NCBI RefSeq assembly: GCF_000956505.1
Contig: NZ_JYIX01000038.1
Span: 248,001-312,000 of the forward strand
Direction: 5' to 3'
DNA length: 64,000 nt
Source: Microbacterium azadirachtae
Lineage (GTDB): Bacteria; Actinomycetota; Actinomycetes; Actinomycetales; Microbacteriaceae
A program made the position numbers and the translations under genes. Numbering within the stretch: position 1 is the stretch's first letter; each line of letters starts with the position of its first letter. Shown piece after piece: positions 43,576-52,061 of this stretch. The notes under the pieces are model-generated. The model did not search any database. It had not been told where the DNA came from and was given only the letters and a program-made list of their open reading frames with translations.

Positions 43576-43619
43576 CGCTTTTAGGCACTCCTTGACTCGT
43601 CGAGGAAGAGCAGCCCGCC
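43576..43619. other. attR of the integrated element
   Basis: The right junction is centred on TC (43597-43598). The 21 element bases to its left (43576-43596) and the 21 element bases right of the attL core form an inverted repeat matching at 17 of 21 positions, all four differences being transitions. This is the dyad expected of a serine-integrase attP. The host flanks joined at TC give attB inside comM codons for LLFLDEAAEA. Confidence 0.87.
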
Positions 43620-44516
43620 GTGCGCGCGGGCGATCGCCCCCGGACGAGCCGCCCGGGATCCGCCGCCGATGAGTGCCGCGATAGACGCGCTGTGATGCGG
43701 CGCGACGAAGGGCGGGCGACGATCCAGCCGAGTGATGCTCTCCCCCATCAGCGAGCGGATCGATGCGGCCTCGAGTGCGAGCTCTTCGTCCAGATCGGGG
43801 AGTATGCCGGCGAGCCTGCGCGCCAGCATGGTCTTGCCGGCACCGGGCGGACCAGAAAGGAGCAGATGGTGCCCGCCGGCCGCGGCGGCGACCAGCGCGG
43901 ACACCGCTTCGTCCTGACCGATCACGTCGGCCAGCTCGGGCGCCGGACCGCTCTGCGTCGAGGTCACCACCGCCCGCACCGGCTCCGGATCACCGGGGTC
44001 TGCAAGGTCGGCTCCATGCAGCAGCGCCACATGCGCGAGGCTCACCGCCGCGTGCACCTCGAGCCCCGGCACGAGCCGCGCCTCGGCCTCGTTCGCCACC
44101 GGGACGACGGCGCGCTCGAATCCGGCCGCTCGCGCCGCGTGCAGCGCGGGCAGCACGCCGGGGACGGGACGCAGCCGCCCGTCCAGTCCGAGCTCGCCGA
44201 GGTGCACGGTGCGCGCGAGCGAGACCGGGTCGAGGGATCCCGCCGTGCCGAACGCCGCGATCGCGATGGCGAGATCGAACGCCGACCCGTGCTTGGGCAG
44301 GCTCGCCGGCGACAGGTTCACCGTGAGCTTGCGGCGGGGCAGATCGAGGCCGCTGTTGCGGCACGCGTTATGCACGCGGCGCACGGCCTCACCGAGCGCG
44401 CGATCCGCGAGCCCGATGAGATCGAAGCCCGGGGTCTGCTGCGAGAGGTCGGCCTCGACGTCGACCATATGCCCGTTCAAACCGGTCAGCGCGACCGACC
44501 AGGTGCGTGCGGTCAT
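43581..44516 (-). pseudogene. comM: comM, 5' part (truncated by the integrated element)
   Basis: This encodes the first 306 codons of a YifB/ComM-type AAA+ protein (to 43599), then five element-derived residues after the core Asp (ESRSA) and a stop at 43581. It includes the N-terminal Lon-like domain (LTVNLSPASLPKHGSAFDLA) and Walker A (SGPPGAGKTML), and ends at Walker B (GGLLFLDE), so the truncated product lacks most of the AAA+ module. ComM is a helicase promoting branch migration in transformation. The ATG overlaps the yraN stop. Confidence 0.94.
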
Positions 44517-44875
44517 CGCAGATCCCGCAGGTGCTCGAGGTCGCCGACGGCCGGATCCGCGCCCACGATCCCGATCGCCTCGAGCCGCAGCGCCCGCGCC
44601 GCGCTCGACATCGGGTGCTCGCGGACCCAGACGTGCGCGAGACGCCACAGCCGTTTCCGCTTGCGCTCGTCGATCGCCTCGAACGGGTGGCCGAAATCGA
44701 GGGTTCGACGGGTCTTCACCTCGACGAACGCGAGCACCCCCTCACGCTGAGCGACGATGTCGAGTTCGCCCTCATCGCACCGCCAGTTGCGATCGAGGAT
44801 CCGGTATCCGAGTCGGGTCAGGTGCTCGGCGGCGCGGTCCTCCCCCGCGCGTCCGAGCTCGTCTTTGGCTGCCAT
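44513..44875 (-). CDS. yraN: YraN (UPF0102) nuclease-like protein
   Basis: The 120-residue protein has the family pattern AKDELGRAGEDRAAEHLTRLGY, then NWRCDEGELDIVAQ and VLAFVEVKTRR, giving the Asp-Glu-x-Lys set of a restriction-endonuclease-like fold. Its function is unproven. It is four bases overlapped with comM and sits between DUF2469 and comM as in most actinobacteria. Confidence 0.93.
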   Translation of the reverse strand: MAAKDELGRAGEDRAAEHLTRLGYRILDRNWRCDEGELDIVAQREGVLAFVEVKTRRTLDFGHPFEAIDERKRKRLWRLAHVWVREHPMSSAARALRLEAIGIVGADPAVGDLEHLRDLR

Positions 44876-45014
44876 GACAGACAGCCTGCGAGCTGGCCGT
44901 TCTGCGTGGAGGCGCGTTCGCGCAACCGGTGCGGAACCTGCGGTGCCACCAACCTGTGGAGGACGATCACACCCCCAAGGCGGAGCGTCGCCCTTCCAAT
45001 ACCCTCGCCACTAC

Positions 45015-45066
45015 CGAGTCGTCCCCGTCAGCGGACGCCATGGGGTGCGCTGACGGGGACGACTCG
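45015..45066. repeat. Perfect 19-bp palindrome in a 400-bp gene-free region
   Basis: CGAGTCGTCCCCGTCAGCG (45015-45033) pairs perfectly with 45048-45066 across a 14-base loop. The surrounding region (44876-45277) has no credible gene. It also holds a degenerate 23-bp tandem repeat (45192-45214 and 45215-45237, 19 of 23 identical). The palindrome is too long and too far from a stop codon for an ordinary terminator. Confidence 0.8.
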
Positions 45067-45277
45067 AATTGTGGGGGTGCGCGAAGGGCTCAGTTGAGAC
45101 GGCGGGGGGCAGATCTCGTCGAACGAACGCGTTGTTGCCCGGAACACGGGGCATCGACGCGGCGATGCCGTGCACTCGGCAGTCCGCCGTGCGCTCGGCG
45201 AGCAGCGGTCCGGACGCTCGGCGAACAACGGCCTGGACGGCCGGCGCCTCAGCGCGTGGGCGCCCCTACGGCCGGGA

Positions 45278-45604
45278 TCACTCGCCGTCGAGCGAGAGCT
45301 CCTGGGGCAGCTCGAACTCGCGGCGCGACAGCTCCTCGACGTTCACGTCCTTGAACGTCAGCACGCGCACCGACTTCACGAAGCGGTCGGCGCGGTAGAT
45401 GTCCCACACCCAGACGTCGTTCATGGACACTTCGAAGTAGAAGTCGTGCTCGGTGTCACGACGCACCACGTTGACCTCGTTCGCGAGGTAGAACCGGCGC
45501 TCGGTCTCGACTACGTACTGGAACTGAAGGACCACGTCGCGGTACTCGCGGTACAGGGCGAGCTCGAGCTCACGGTCGTAGTCGTCGAAGGCGTCGTCAT
45601 CCAT
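45278..45604 (-). CDS. DUF2469 family protein
   Basis: The 108-residue acidic protein matches the DUF2469 family strictly linked to rnhB in actinobacteria. It has DDYDRELELALYREYRDVV, then FVVETERRFYLANEV-like and VSMNDVWVWDIYR segments. The function is unknown. It follows rnhB by 53 bp on the same strand. Confidence 0.93.
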   Translation of the reverse strand: MDDDAFDDYDRELELALYREYRDVVLQFQYVVETERRFYLANEVNVVRRDTEHDFYFEVSMNDVWVWDIYRADRFVKSVRVLTFKDVNVEELSRREFELPQELSLDGE

Positions 45605-45657
45605 GATCCCCCCATCCTACGAGAGCCGCCTCGGCAGGGCCGCATCCGCGCGGGTGC

Positions 45658-46317
45658 TCAGAACAGGGTGGGCGCGTCGGCGATCGCCCAGGACGAGCGG
45701 TGATGACGGGTGAGACCGCGCAACCGGATCGCCTCGCGGTGCTCGATGCTCGCGTAGCCCTTGTTGCGGTCCCACTGATAGTCCGGGAACTCGGGAGCGA
45801 GCTCGACCATGAGCGCGTCGCGCGCCACCTTCGCCAGCACCGAGGCCGCCGCCACGGATGCGCAGTCGCGGTCGGCCTTGATGATCGAGCGCACGGTCAG
45901 GGGGCCGGGGTGCACGGCGGAGACGTAGTCGTGGTTGCCGTCGAGGATCACGAGCGCCGATGAGGCCTCCCATGCGTCCCCGCACGCGGCGATGATGGCG
46001 CGGGAGGCGGCGAGGCCGAGCGCGCGCATGATGCCGACCTCGTCGATCTCCGCGTTCGTGGCCCAGCCCACCGCGCTCGCGGGCGCCCAGGCCCCGGCGC
46101 GTTCGGCGACCTCGGGCCGGCGCTTCTCCGGCACCAGCTTCGAATCCCGCAGCCCCTGGGGCACGCGGCGCCGGGCTGCGGCCGCGTCCACGACCGTGGC
46201 TCCCACCGCGACAGGACCGGCGAGGGCTCCCCGACCGACCTCGTCCAGGGCGATCAGATGGGAGTGCTCGCGCAGCAGCCGCCGCTCGAGGACCAGGCTA
46301 GGCTCGACGACCGCCAC
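45658..46317 (-). CDS. rnhB: Ribonuclease HII
   Basis: The 219-residue enzyme removes ribonucleotides misincorporated in DNA. The catalytic start LIALDEVGRGALAGPVAVGA carries the first Asp-Glu; LVILDGNHDYV and KADRDCASVAAASVLAKVARD carry the further acidic residues. The start is a GTG at 46317, inside the end of lepB (20-bp overlap), with AGGGG upstream. The frame is open further upstream but out of family. Confidence 0.94.
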   Translation of the reverse strand: MAVVEPSLVLERRLLREHSHLIALDEVGRGALAGPVAVGATVVDAAAARRRVPQGLRDSKLVPEKRRPEVAERAGAWAPASAVGWATNAEIDEVGIMRALGLAASRAIIAACGDAWEASSALVILDGNHDYVSAVHPGPLTVRSIIKADRDCASVAAASVLAKVARDALMVELAPEFPDYQWDRNKGYASIEHREAIRLRGLTRHHRSSWAIADAPTLF

Positions 46318-47080
46318 GGCGGCGCCCCTGCGGCTTCGGGTTCGAGACCCCGTTGAAGACGGCGTAGTGGCCGTCGATGAGGCCGAATCGATCGAACGGC
46401 CAGGTGGTGAGGAACGCGCGCCCGACGATGTTCTCCTTGGGCACGAACCCGCCTCCCGGCTGGTCCTGGTGATATCGGGAGTCCTCGGAGCGCGTGCGGT
46501 TGTCGCCGAGCACCCACACGGCGCCCTTCGGCACCGTGACGTCGAACGGGATGCTGGACGCGCGGGAGTCGCCCACGCCCGGCTTGAGATAGGAGGACTC
46601 GTCGATCGGCGCACCGTTGACGGTGAGCTGACCCAGCGAGTTGCAGCACACGACATGGTCGCCCGGCAGTCCGATGAGCCTCTTGACCAGATGGTCGTCC
46701 GAATCGGGGGCGGCGACGCCGATCAGCGTCAGGAACCACTCCCCGGCCTCGAGCAGCGGCGATCGCGGCGGCTGCGGCGGCGCCGGCGGCAGCCAGCCGC
46801 CCGGATCCTTGAAGACCACGACGTCGCCGCGGTGATAGCCGTTCCAGTGCGGAGTGATCTCATCGACGAGGATCCGGTCCTTGACGAGAAGAGTGTTCTC
46901 CATCGAGCCGGACGGGATGTAGAAGCTGCGCACTACGAAGGTCTTCACGAGGAAGGAGACCAGCACCGCGATGAGGAGGATCACCACGACGTCTCGAAGG
47001 AAGATCACCCAGCCGCGGCGTCGCGGCGTCGTCTGCACCCGTACCGCGTCAGCGGATCCGGCCGCGATCTCTTCCGTCAT
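46298..47080 (-). CDS. lepB: Signal peptidase I
   Basis: The 260-residue membrane protease cleaves signal peptides of exported proteins. One N-terminal helix (about 28-48) is followed by the catalytic box FYIPSGSMENTLL (nucleophile Ser59) and KRLIGLPGDHV (general-base Lys). VLGDNRTRSEDSR is the conserved box E. It is located between rplS and rnhB as usual in actinobacteria. Confidence 0.95.
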   Translation of the reverse strand: MTEEIAAGSADAVRVQTTPRRRGWVIFLRDVVVILLIAVLVSFLVKTFVVRSFYIPSGSMENTLLVKDRILVDEITPHWNGYHRGDVVVFKDPGGWLPPAPPQPPRSPLLEAGEWFLTLIGVAAPDSDDHLVKRLIGLPGDHVVCCNSLGQLTVNGAPIDESSYLKPGVGDSRASSIPFDVTVPKGAVWVLGDNRTRSEDSRYHQDQPGGGFVPKENIVGRAFLTTWPFDRFGLIDGHYAVFNGVSNPKPQGRRRGGRRA

Positions 47081-47146
47081 GCGCCATCCTTCACAGACCT
47101 CGGCCGTCGGTCGACGGCGCCATCCAGCTTCTCATGTCCAGGGAAT

Positions 47147-47186
47147 GAACAAGCGCCCCGAGAGCCGTGTCTCGGGGCGCTTGTTC
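47147..47186 (-). terminator. Terminator after rplS
   Basis: A perfect 17-bp stem (47147-47163 with 47170-47186) with a 6-base loop lies 16 bp after the rplS stop on the minus strand. lepB downstream therefore needs its own promoter or read-through. Confidence 0.9.
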
Positions 47187-47201
47187 GAAAGCCGAATGGG
47201 A

Positions 47202-47552
47202 TCAGCGCGCGTCGCGCTTCTCCTTGATCTTCGCCTTCTTGCCGCGCAGGTTGCGGAGGTAGTACAGCTTCGCGCGACGCACGTCACCGCGGGTGACGAC
47301 CTCGATGTGGTCGATCACCGGGGAGTGCACCGGGAAGGTGCGCTCGACGCCCACCTGGAAGCTGATCTTGCGGACCACGAAGGTCTCGCGCACGCCGTCG
47401 CCCGAGCGGCCGATGACGACGCCCTGGAAGACCTGGATACGGGAGCGGCTGCCCTCGATGATGTTGACGTGCACCTTGACGGTGTCGCCGGGGAAGAACT
47501 CGGGGATGTCGGAGCGGAGCGAAGCCGCGTCGACGACGTCGAGGATCTGCAT
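47202..47552 (-). CDS. rplS: 50S ribosomal protein L19
   Basis: The 116-residue protein begins [19 protein letters not shown] and contains [27 protein letters not shown] and [16 protein letters not shown], all L19 hallmarks. AGAGAG precedes the ATG at 47552. Open frame further upstream is not part of L19. Confidence 0.97.
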   Translation of the reverse strand: MQILDVVDAASLRSDIPEFFPGDTVKVHVNIIEGSRSRIQVFQGVVIGRSGDGVRETFVVRKISFQVGVERTFPVHSPVIDHIEVVTRGDVRRAKLYYLRNLRGKKAKIKEKRDAR

Positions 47553-47742
47553 GATCGTCTCTCTCTGCACTCGCCTCAGGTCGCATGCATGTGGGAAGGG
47601 TTGAAATCGGAAGTCTGTGCCGAACGGCGCACGAGGCGTCCGCGGGTTCCCCTGAGGCAGAACCGGGTCACGGCACAAACACCCATTCTGCCATGGATCC
47701 GAACCCGCACCAAAACGCGGACCGACGCCGCGTTGCGCGGAC

Positions 47743-48270
47743 TCAGCGCTCCGAACGGCCCTCGCGGGAATTCCCCGTCTCGGTGATGACGATGACGTCC
47801 CCATTGCGGCTCGCGCGCTCCCGCACGGGCTCGCTCTGATCCCCGTAGACGGTCGCGCGCACGGTGTCGGGGTCGATCACGAACGCTGTCCTTCCGCGCT
47901 CCGCGACGTCCTTCCAGAGCTGCCAGAGCGTCGACCAGAACAGGCCGAGGAACGCGACGATCGTGCCGGTCAGGACCCAGCCGAACGCATCCTTCGGGAA
48001 GAAGCCGAGCGCGATCGTCAGGCCGTGCCACACGGTGAACCCGAGGACGTCGCGCCAGGAGACGGCGCGCTCCTCGCGGACGGTCGGACGCGCTCGGACA
48101 AGGAACGCCAGGGCGACCTCCCCCACGAGCACCGACGGCAGGGCGACGAACAGCACCCAGAGGAACGCCCACCCGCCCGCCTGGAACACACCCCAGCCGA
48201 TGAACAGCCAGAGCGGCAGCACGAGAGCGGCCGGGAACAGCCAGGAGAAGAACGCGCGCCGGATCCACAT
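47743..48270 (-). CDS. Four-helix membrane protein of unknown function
   Basis: The 175-residue protein has four hydrophobic segments (about 10-30, 33-58, 76-96, 100-118) and a polar C-terminal tail containing [20 protein letters not shown]. Homologs in related genomes are sometimes called MFS permeases, but it is far too short. No function can be assigned. It lies between rplS and the divergent map gene. Confidence 0.7.
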   Translation of the reverse strand: MWIRRAFFSWLFPAALVLPLWLFIGWGVFQAGGWAFLWVLFVALPSVLVGEVALAFLVRARPTVREERAVSWRDVLGFTVWHGLTIALGFFPKDAFGWVLTGTIVAFLGLFWSTLWQLWKDVAERGRTAFVIDPDTVRATVYGDQSEPVRERASRNGDVIVITETGNSREGRSER

Positions 48271-48373
48271 ACCGCGATGCTACGTCTCGGCAGCAGGCGC
48301 GGATCCGCACGTTCGCTGTGAGCGTCCCCTGTGTGCGCGGTAGGAGAGAATGGATGCGACGAGAGGACTGGGA

Positions 48374-49156
48374 ATGATCGAACTGCGCACCCCCGCCGAG
48401 ATCGAGGAGATGCGGGCGGCCGGACGCTTCGTGGCGGAAACGCTGGCGACGCTGCGCGCCGAGACCAAGGTGGGCACGAACCTGCTCTCGATCGATCGTC
48501 GCGCCCACGACATGATCCGCAAGGCCGGCGCCGAGTCCTGCTACATCGACTACCACCCCTCGTTCGGTGCGAGCCCGTTCGGGAAGGTGATCTGCACGTC
48601 GGTGAACGACGCCGTGCTGCACGGCCTGCCGCACGACTACACGCTGCGCGACGGCGATCTCGTGTCCCTGGACTTCGCCGTGTCGGTCGACGGCTGGGTC
48701 GCCGACTCCGCCGTCTCGTTCGTGGTGGGCACGCCCCGCGATGAGGACCTGCGCCTCGTCGACACCAGCGAGCGCGCCCTGGAAGCGGCGATCGCCGCCG
48801 CCGTGGTCGGCAACCGCATCGGCGACATCTCGGCCTCGATCGCCGCTGTCGCCCATGGCGAGGGCTACTCGATCAACACCGACTTCGGCGGCCACGGCGT
48901 CGGGCGCATCATGCACGGCGACCCGCACGTGCCCAACGACGGGCGTCCCGGACGCGGCTTCCCCTTGCGGGCGGGCCTCGTGATGGCGCTGGAGCCCTGG
49001 TTCCTCGCGACCACCGACGAGCTGGTGACGGATCCGGACGGCTGGACGCTGCGCAGCGCCGACGGGTCCCGCGGATCCCACTCCGAGCACACCATTGCGA
49101 TCACCGAGGATGGCCCGATCATCCTCACCGACCGCTCGTTCCTCGGCGTCGACTGA
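48374..49156 (+). CDS. map: Methionine aminopeptidase
   Basis: The 260-residue enzyme removes N-terminal Met from new proteins. Metal ligands are visible: Asp in SLDFAVSVDGWVADSAV, His in GGHGVGR, Glu in MALEPW and Glu in HSEHTIAIT, with the substrate His in VLHGLPHDY. The ATG at 48374 has GAGAGGA in front. An in-frame ATG at 48350 is less likely. It diverges from the four-helix membrane protein gene. Confidence 0.95.
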   Translation: MIELRTPAEIEEMRAAGRFVAETLATLRAETKVGTNLLSIDRRAHDMIRKAGAESCYIDYHPSFGASPFGKVICTSVNDAVLHGLPHDYTLRDGDLVSLDFAVSVDGWVADSAVSFVVGTPRDEDLRLVDTSERALEAAIAAAVVGNRIGDISASIAAVAHGEGYSINTDFGGHGVGRIMHGDPHVPNDGRPGRGFPLRAGLVMALEPWFLATTDELVTDPDGWTLRSADGSRGSHSEHTIAITEDGPIILTDRSFLGVD

Positions 49157-49232
49157 CCCGCTGCTCCGAGGGCGGCCACCGGCGTCACGCCGCCGACTGC
49201 GCCGCGCGGCGCCCGTGTGCCATTCTGTGGGC

Positions 49233-49826
49233 ATGTCCCGACACGACCTGCGGATGCCGGAGCGCCTGTTCCTGGCCAGGCATGGCCAGACCGCGTGGAA
49301 TCGCGAGCACCGGTTGCAGGGTCAGCTCGACTCCCCGCTGACCGAGGCCGGTATCGGGCACGCGAACGAGATCGCACGACGACTCGAGGGGGCAGGAGTC
49401 GGGATCGTCTGCACGAGTCCGCTGGGACGCGCACGACGGACCGCCGAGATCGTCGCGGCGCACCTAGACGTCGAGGTCGTCGCCGTGGACGAACTCGCCG
49501 AGGTGCACCACGGGTCCTTCGCGGGTCGCACGTGGGACGAACTCGAGGAGGCCAGCCCCGGCATCCGCGCTCTGCGATCGGAGAACCGCTACGGCTGGGC
49601 GTTCCCCGGCGGCGAGAGCTACGCCTCTGCACGCCCGCGGGCACTCCGCGCCCTGGACGAGTGCTCCTGGGCGGGCGAGGGCACACCGCTGATCGTCGCC
49701 CACGAGATGATCGGCCGCCTGCTGCGCGCAGCGATGCGCGGATTCAGTCATGCGGAAGCGCTCGCACTGCGCCATCCTCACGGCATCGTCTTCGAGATCA
49801 CTCGCGGAGCAGAGCGGCTGGTCTGA
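49233..49826 (+). CDS. Histidine phosphatase family protein
   Basis: The 197-residue protein has the phosphohistidine motif FLARHGQTAWN (about 12-22), the family CTSPLGRARRTAEI segment, Glu in VDELAEVHHGSFAG and the second His in LIVAHEMIGR. It may be a phosphoglycerate-mutase-like or alpha-ribazole-type phosphatase; the substrate is unknown. It follows map by 76 bp and is convergent with trmD. Confidence 0.9.
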   Translation: MSRHDLRMPERLFLARHGQTAWNREHRLQGQLDSPLTEAGIGHANEIARRLEGAGVGIVCTSPLGRARRTAEIVAAHLDVEVVAVDELAEVHHGSFAGRTWDELEEASPGIRALRSENRYGWAFPGGESYASARPRALRALDECSWAGEGTPLIVAHEMIGRLLRAAMRGFSHAEALALRHPHGIVFEITRGAERLV

Positions 49827-49876
49827 GAGGCGGGCGGACACCACCCGCGACGCTAGCGTCCGTGGCGGAACCGCGC

Positions 49877-50605
49877 TCAGCCCTCGTCGTCGGGCAGAAG
49901 GTCGGGACGGCGGCGCCGAGTGCGCTCGATCTGCTGCTCGCGGCGCCAGGCCGCGATCGCCCCGTGGTTGCCGCTCAGCAGGATCGGCGGCACCTCGCGG
50001 TCGCGCCAGACCGACGGCTTCGTGTACGACGGGTACTCGAGCAGTCCGTCCTCGTGCGATTCCTCGACGAGGCTCTCGGGGTTGCCGACGACGCCGGGGA
50101 TGAGCCGGCCGATCGCCTCGACCATCGCCATGACGGCGACCTCTCCCCCGTTCAGGACGTAGTCGCCGAGGCTGATCAGCCGCACCTCGCCGAGCGCCGC
50201 GGCCTCTTCGAACACGCGCTCGTCGATGCCCTCGTAGCGACCGCAGCCGAAGATCAGATGCTCTCGATCCGCGAGCTCGCGGGCCGTGGACTGCCGGAAA
50301 ACCTCGCCGGCCGGCGAGGGGAAGATGATGGTGGGGCGCCCTTCGACGCGCTCAGGGACCGAGGCCGCGCGAGTGGGTTCGGCAGCGAGCTGATCGAGGG
50401 CGAGGCCCCACGGCTCCGGCTTCATGACCATGCCAGCGCCGCCGCCGTAGGGCGTGTCGTCGACGGTGCGGTGCCGGTCGCCGGTCCAGTCCCGCAGATC
50501 GTGGACGTTCAGATCCAGGATCCCGCTGTCCCGCGCCTTGCCGAGCAGGGAGAGGGTCAGCCCGTCGAAGTACGACGGGAAGATCGAGACGACGTCAATC
50601 CGCAC
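49877..50605 (-). CDS. trmD: tRNA (guanine-N1)-methyltransferase
   Basis: The 242-residue SPOUT enzyme methylates G37 of tRNAs. Features are [15 protein letters not shown] at the start, [17 protein letters not shown], and the knot region [16 protein letters not shown] and [16 protein letters not shown] that binds SAM. The GTG at 50605 lies within the end of rimM (11-bp overlap), the usual rimM-trmD coupling. Confidence 0.96.
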   Translation of the reverse strand: MRIDVVSIFPSYFDGLTLSLLGKARDSGILDLNVHDLRDWTGDRHRTVDDTPYGGGAGMVMKPEPWGLALDQLAAEPTRAASVPERVEGRPTIIFPSPAGEVFRQSTARELADREHLIFGCGRYEGIDERVFEEAAALGEVRLISLGDYVLNGGEVAVMAMVEAIGRLIPGVVGNPESLVEESHEDGLLEYPSYTKPSVWRDREVPPILLSGNHGAIAAWRREQQIERTRRRRPDLLPDDEG

Positions 50606-51215
50606 CAGGCGCGTCCTGCTCGGCGGCGTCCTCCGCGGGGCCATCGGTGGGAGCGTCATCCTCGGCGAGCTCTTCGAAGAGCCCGGCGGGCGGCGTGACG
50701 ATGATCCGCCCCGCGGCGATGTCCACGGTCGGCACGATCGCCGCGACGAACGGAACCATGATCTCGGATCCGGACGCGGGTCGGACGATGAGCAGATCCT
50801 GTGCGGGCAGGTGGTCCACGCGGATCACCCGGCCGACGACGACGTCGTCGCGGACGACGTCGAGTCCGGTGAGCTGGTGGTCGTACCAGGCGTCGTCCTC
50901 GGGCTCCTCGGAGTCGTCCTGGTCGATCCACAGGATCGCCTTGACGAGGCCTTCGGCGGCGTCACGGTCATCGACGCCCTCGAAGAACACGACGGAGCTG
51001 CCGTTCATTACCCGGTGCTCGCGGACCGTGATGGACTTGCCGTGCCACGGAGATGCCTCCGGCACCTGCAACGTGAACTCGGCGCCGGGCACGAAGCGTC
51101 CAGCAGGATCGTCGGTGTAGAGCTCCAGCTTGAGTGCACCCTTGAGCCCGTGCGCCTTGACGAGGCGCCCCACACGCAGCTGGTTGCGTCCGTTGGGGCG
51201 ATCGGTGACAGCCAC
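50595..51215 (-). CDS. rimM: Ribosome maturation factor RimM
   Basis: The 206-residue protein has the N-terminal barrel [20 protein letters not shown] and the C-terminal PRC barrel with [17 protein letters not shown] and [12 protein letters not shown]. It assists 30S assembly via S19. It is placed two bases after khpA and overlaps trmD. Confidence 0.96.
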   Translation of the reverse strand: MAVTDRPNGRNQLRVGRLVKAHGLKGALKLELYTDDPAGRFVPGAEFTLQVPEASPWHGKSITVREHRVMNGSSVVFFEGVDDRDAAEGLVKAILWIDQDDSEEPEDDAWYDHQLTGLDVVRDDVVVGRVIRVDHLPAQDLLIVRPASGSEIMVPFVAAIVPTVDIAAGRIIVTPPAGLFEELAEDDAPTDGPAEDAAEQDAPGAD

Positions 51216-51217
51216 GC

Positions 51218-51448
51218 TCAGTCGTCCGCGACGTCGACGCGAACGCGACGTCCGTCCGCGAGCGCGGTGATCAGCGTGCGCAGGGCCTTGGCGGTGCGGC
51301 CGCCGCGCCCGATCACGCGCCCCCTGTCATCGGGGTGCACATGCACCTCGAGGACGTCGCCACGAGGCGACGAGGTGGCGGTGATGGTGACATCCTCCGG
51401 GTGATCGACGATCCCGGAGACGATGTGCTCGAGCGCGGCAGCCAGCAC
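51218..51448 (-). CDS. khpA: KH-domain RNA-binding protein KhpA
   Basis: The 76-residue protein is a single KH domain with the RNA-binding loop GRVIGRGGRTAKALR. KhpA proteins bind RNA with KhpB and affect ribosome and cell-wall functions. It is fixed between rpsP and rimM in actinobacteria, as here, 6 bp after rpsP. Confidence 0.93.
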   Translation of the reverse strand: MLAAALEHIVSGIVDHPEDVTITATSSPRGDVLEVHVHPDDRGRVIGRGGRTAKALRTLITALADGRRVRVDVADD

Positions 51449-51454
51449 GACGGA

Positions 51455-51886
51455 TTACTCCGCGTCGGCCGCAGCCTCGGCTGCGTCCTCGGCGGGGGTC
51501 TCGACGGGAGCCTCCTCAGCGGGAGTCTCCTTCTTCTCGACCTTGGGCTTGATGACGGACTTCTTGGCCGAGTTGGCCTCGAAGGCGACCTTCTCGCCGG
51601 CGACCTTGAGGGTGGACTTCGCGTCCTTGTCGCCCTTGAACTTGCCCCAGTCGCCCGTGATCTTGAGGATGGCGGCGACCTGCTCGGTCGGCTGAGCGCC
51701 GACCGACAGCCAGTACTGCGCCCGCTCGGAGTCGACCTCGATGAACGAGGGCTCCTCGGTGGGGTGGTACTTGCCGATCTCCTCGATCACACGACCGTCG
51801 CGCTTGGTGCGCGAGTCGGCGACGACGATGCGGTAGTAGGGCGCACGGATCTTGCCCAGGCGCTTGAGACGAATCTTGACAGCCAC
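51455..51886 (-). CDS. rpsP: 30S ribosomal protein S16
   Basis: The 143-residue protein begins [20 protein letters not shown] and has [20 protein letters not shown], the S16 core, followed by an extended Ala/Glu/Lys tail typical of actinobacteria. It is the first gene of rpsP-khpA-rimM-trmD. Confidence 0.97.
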   Translation of the reverse strand: MAVKIRLKRLGKIRAPYYRIVVADSRTKRDGRVIEEIGKYHPTEEPSFIEVDSERAQYWLSVGAQPTEQVAAILKITGDWGKFKGDKDAKSTLKVAGEKVAFEANSAKKSVIKPKVEKKETPAEEAPVETPAEDAAEAAADAE

Positions 51887-52061
51887 GATTCTCCTGAATG
51901 GTGTGGAAGGAAGACGAACTGATCACCAGAAGCGTGGGGTGCACACCCGGTGGAAGCTCTGCGGGTGGATCACGGCCGGATAGAGGGTCGAGCGGCGATC
52001 CAGCTATCCATTCTGCCAGATCCGCGCCGCTGAGGCGAAACGGCGCGAACGGCGCGCCGCG

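Larger units (their letters stand above)
34128..43598. mobile_element. Serine-integrase capsid-encoding element in comM (phage satellite or reduced prophage)
   Basis: The element is 9,471 bp. It interrupts comM at the Walker B codons LLFLDE. An integrase gene is at the left end, plus-strand small genes run to 37.8 kb, and a minus-strand block runs from 43.3 back to 38.0 kb with a HK97 capsid and two HNH proteins. Joining the flanks restores comM exactly. No portal, large terminase, protease, tail, lysis or clear replication gene is visible, so independent virion production looks impossible. A helper-dependent satellite is the leading reading and a decayed prophage the alternative. Confidence 0.88.

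Noticed and set aside
43581..44648. A longer comM start at 44648
   Set aside because: It would overlap most of yraN's end. The ATG at 44516 has the normal ComM beginning and a four-base overlap with yraN.
45192..45237. A possible CRISPR or tandem-repeat array between DUF2469 and yraN
   Set aside because: There are only two degenerate 23-bp copies with no spacers, so it is too small and too diverged for an array.
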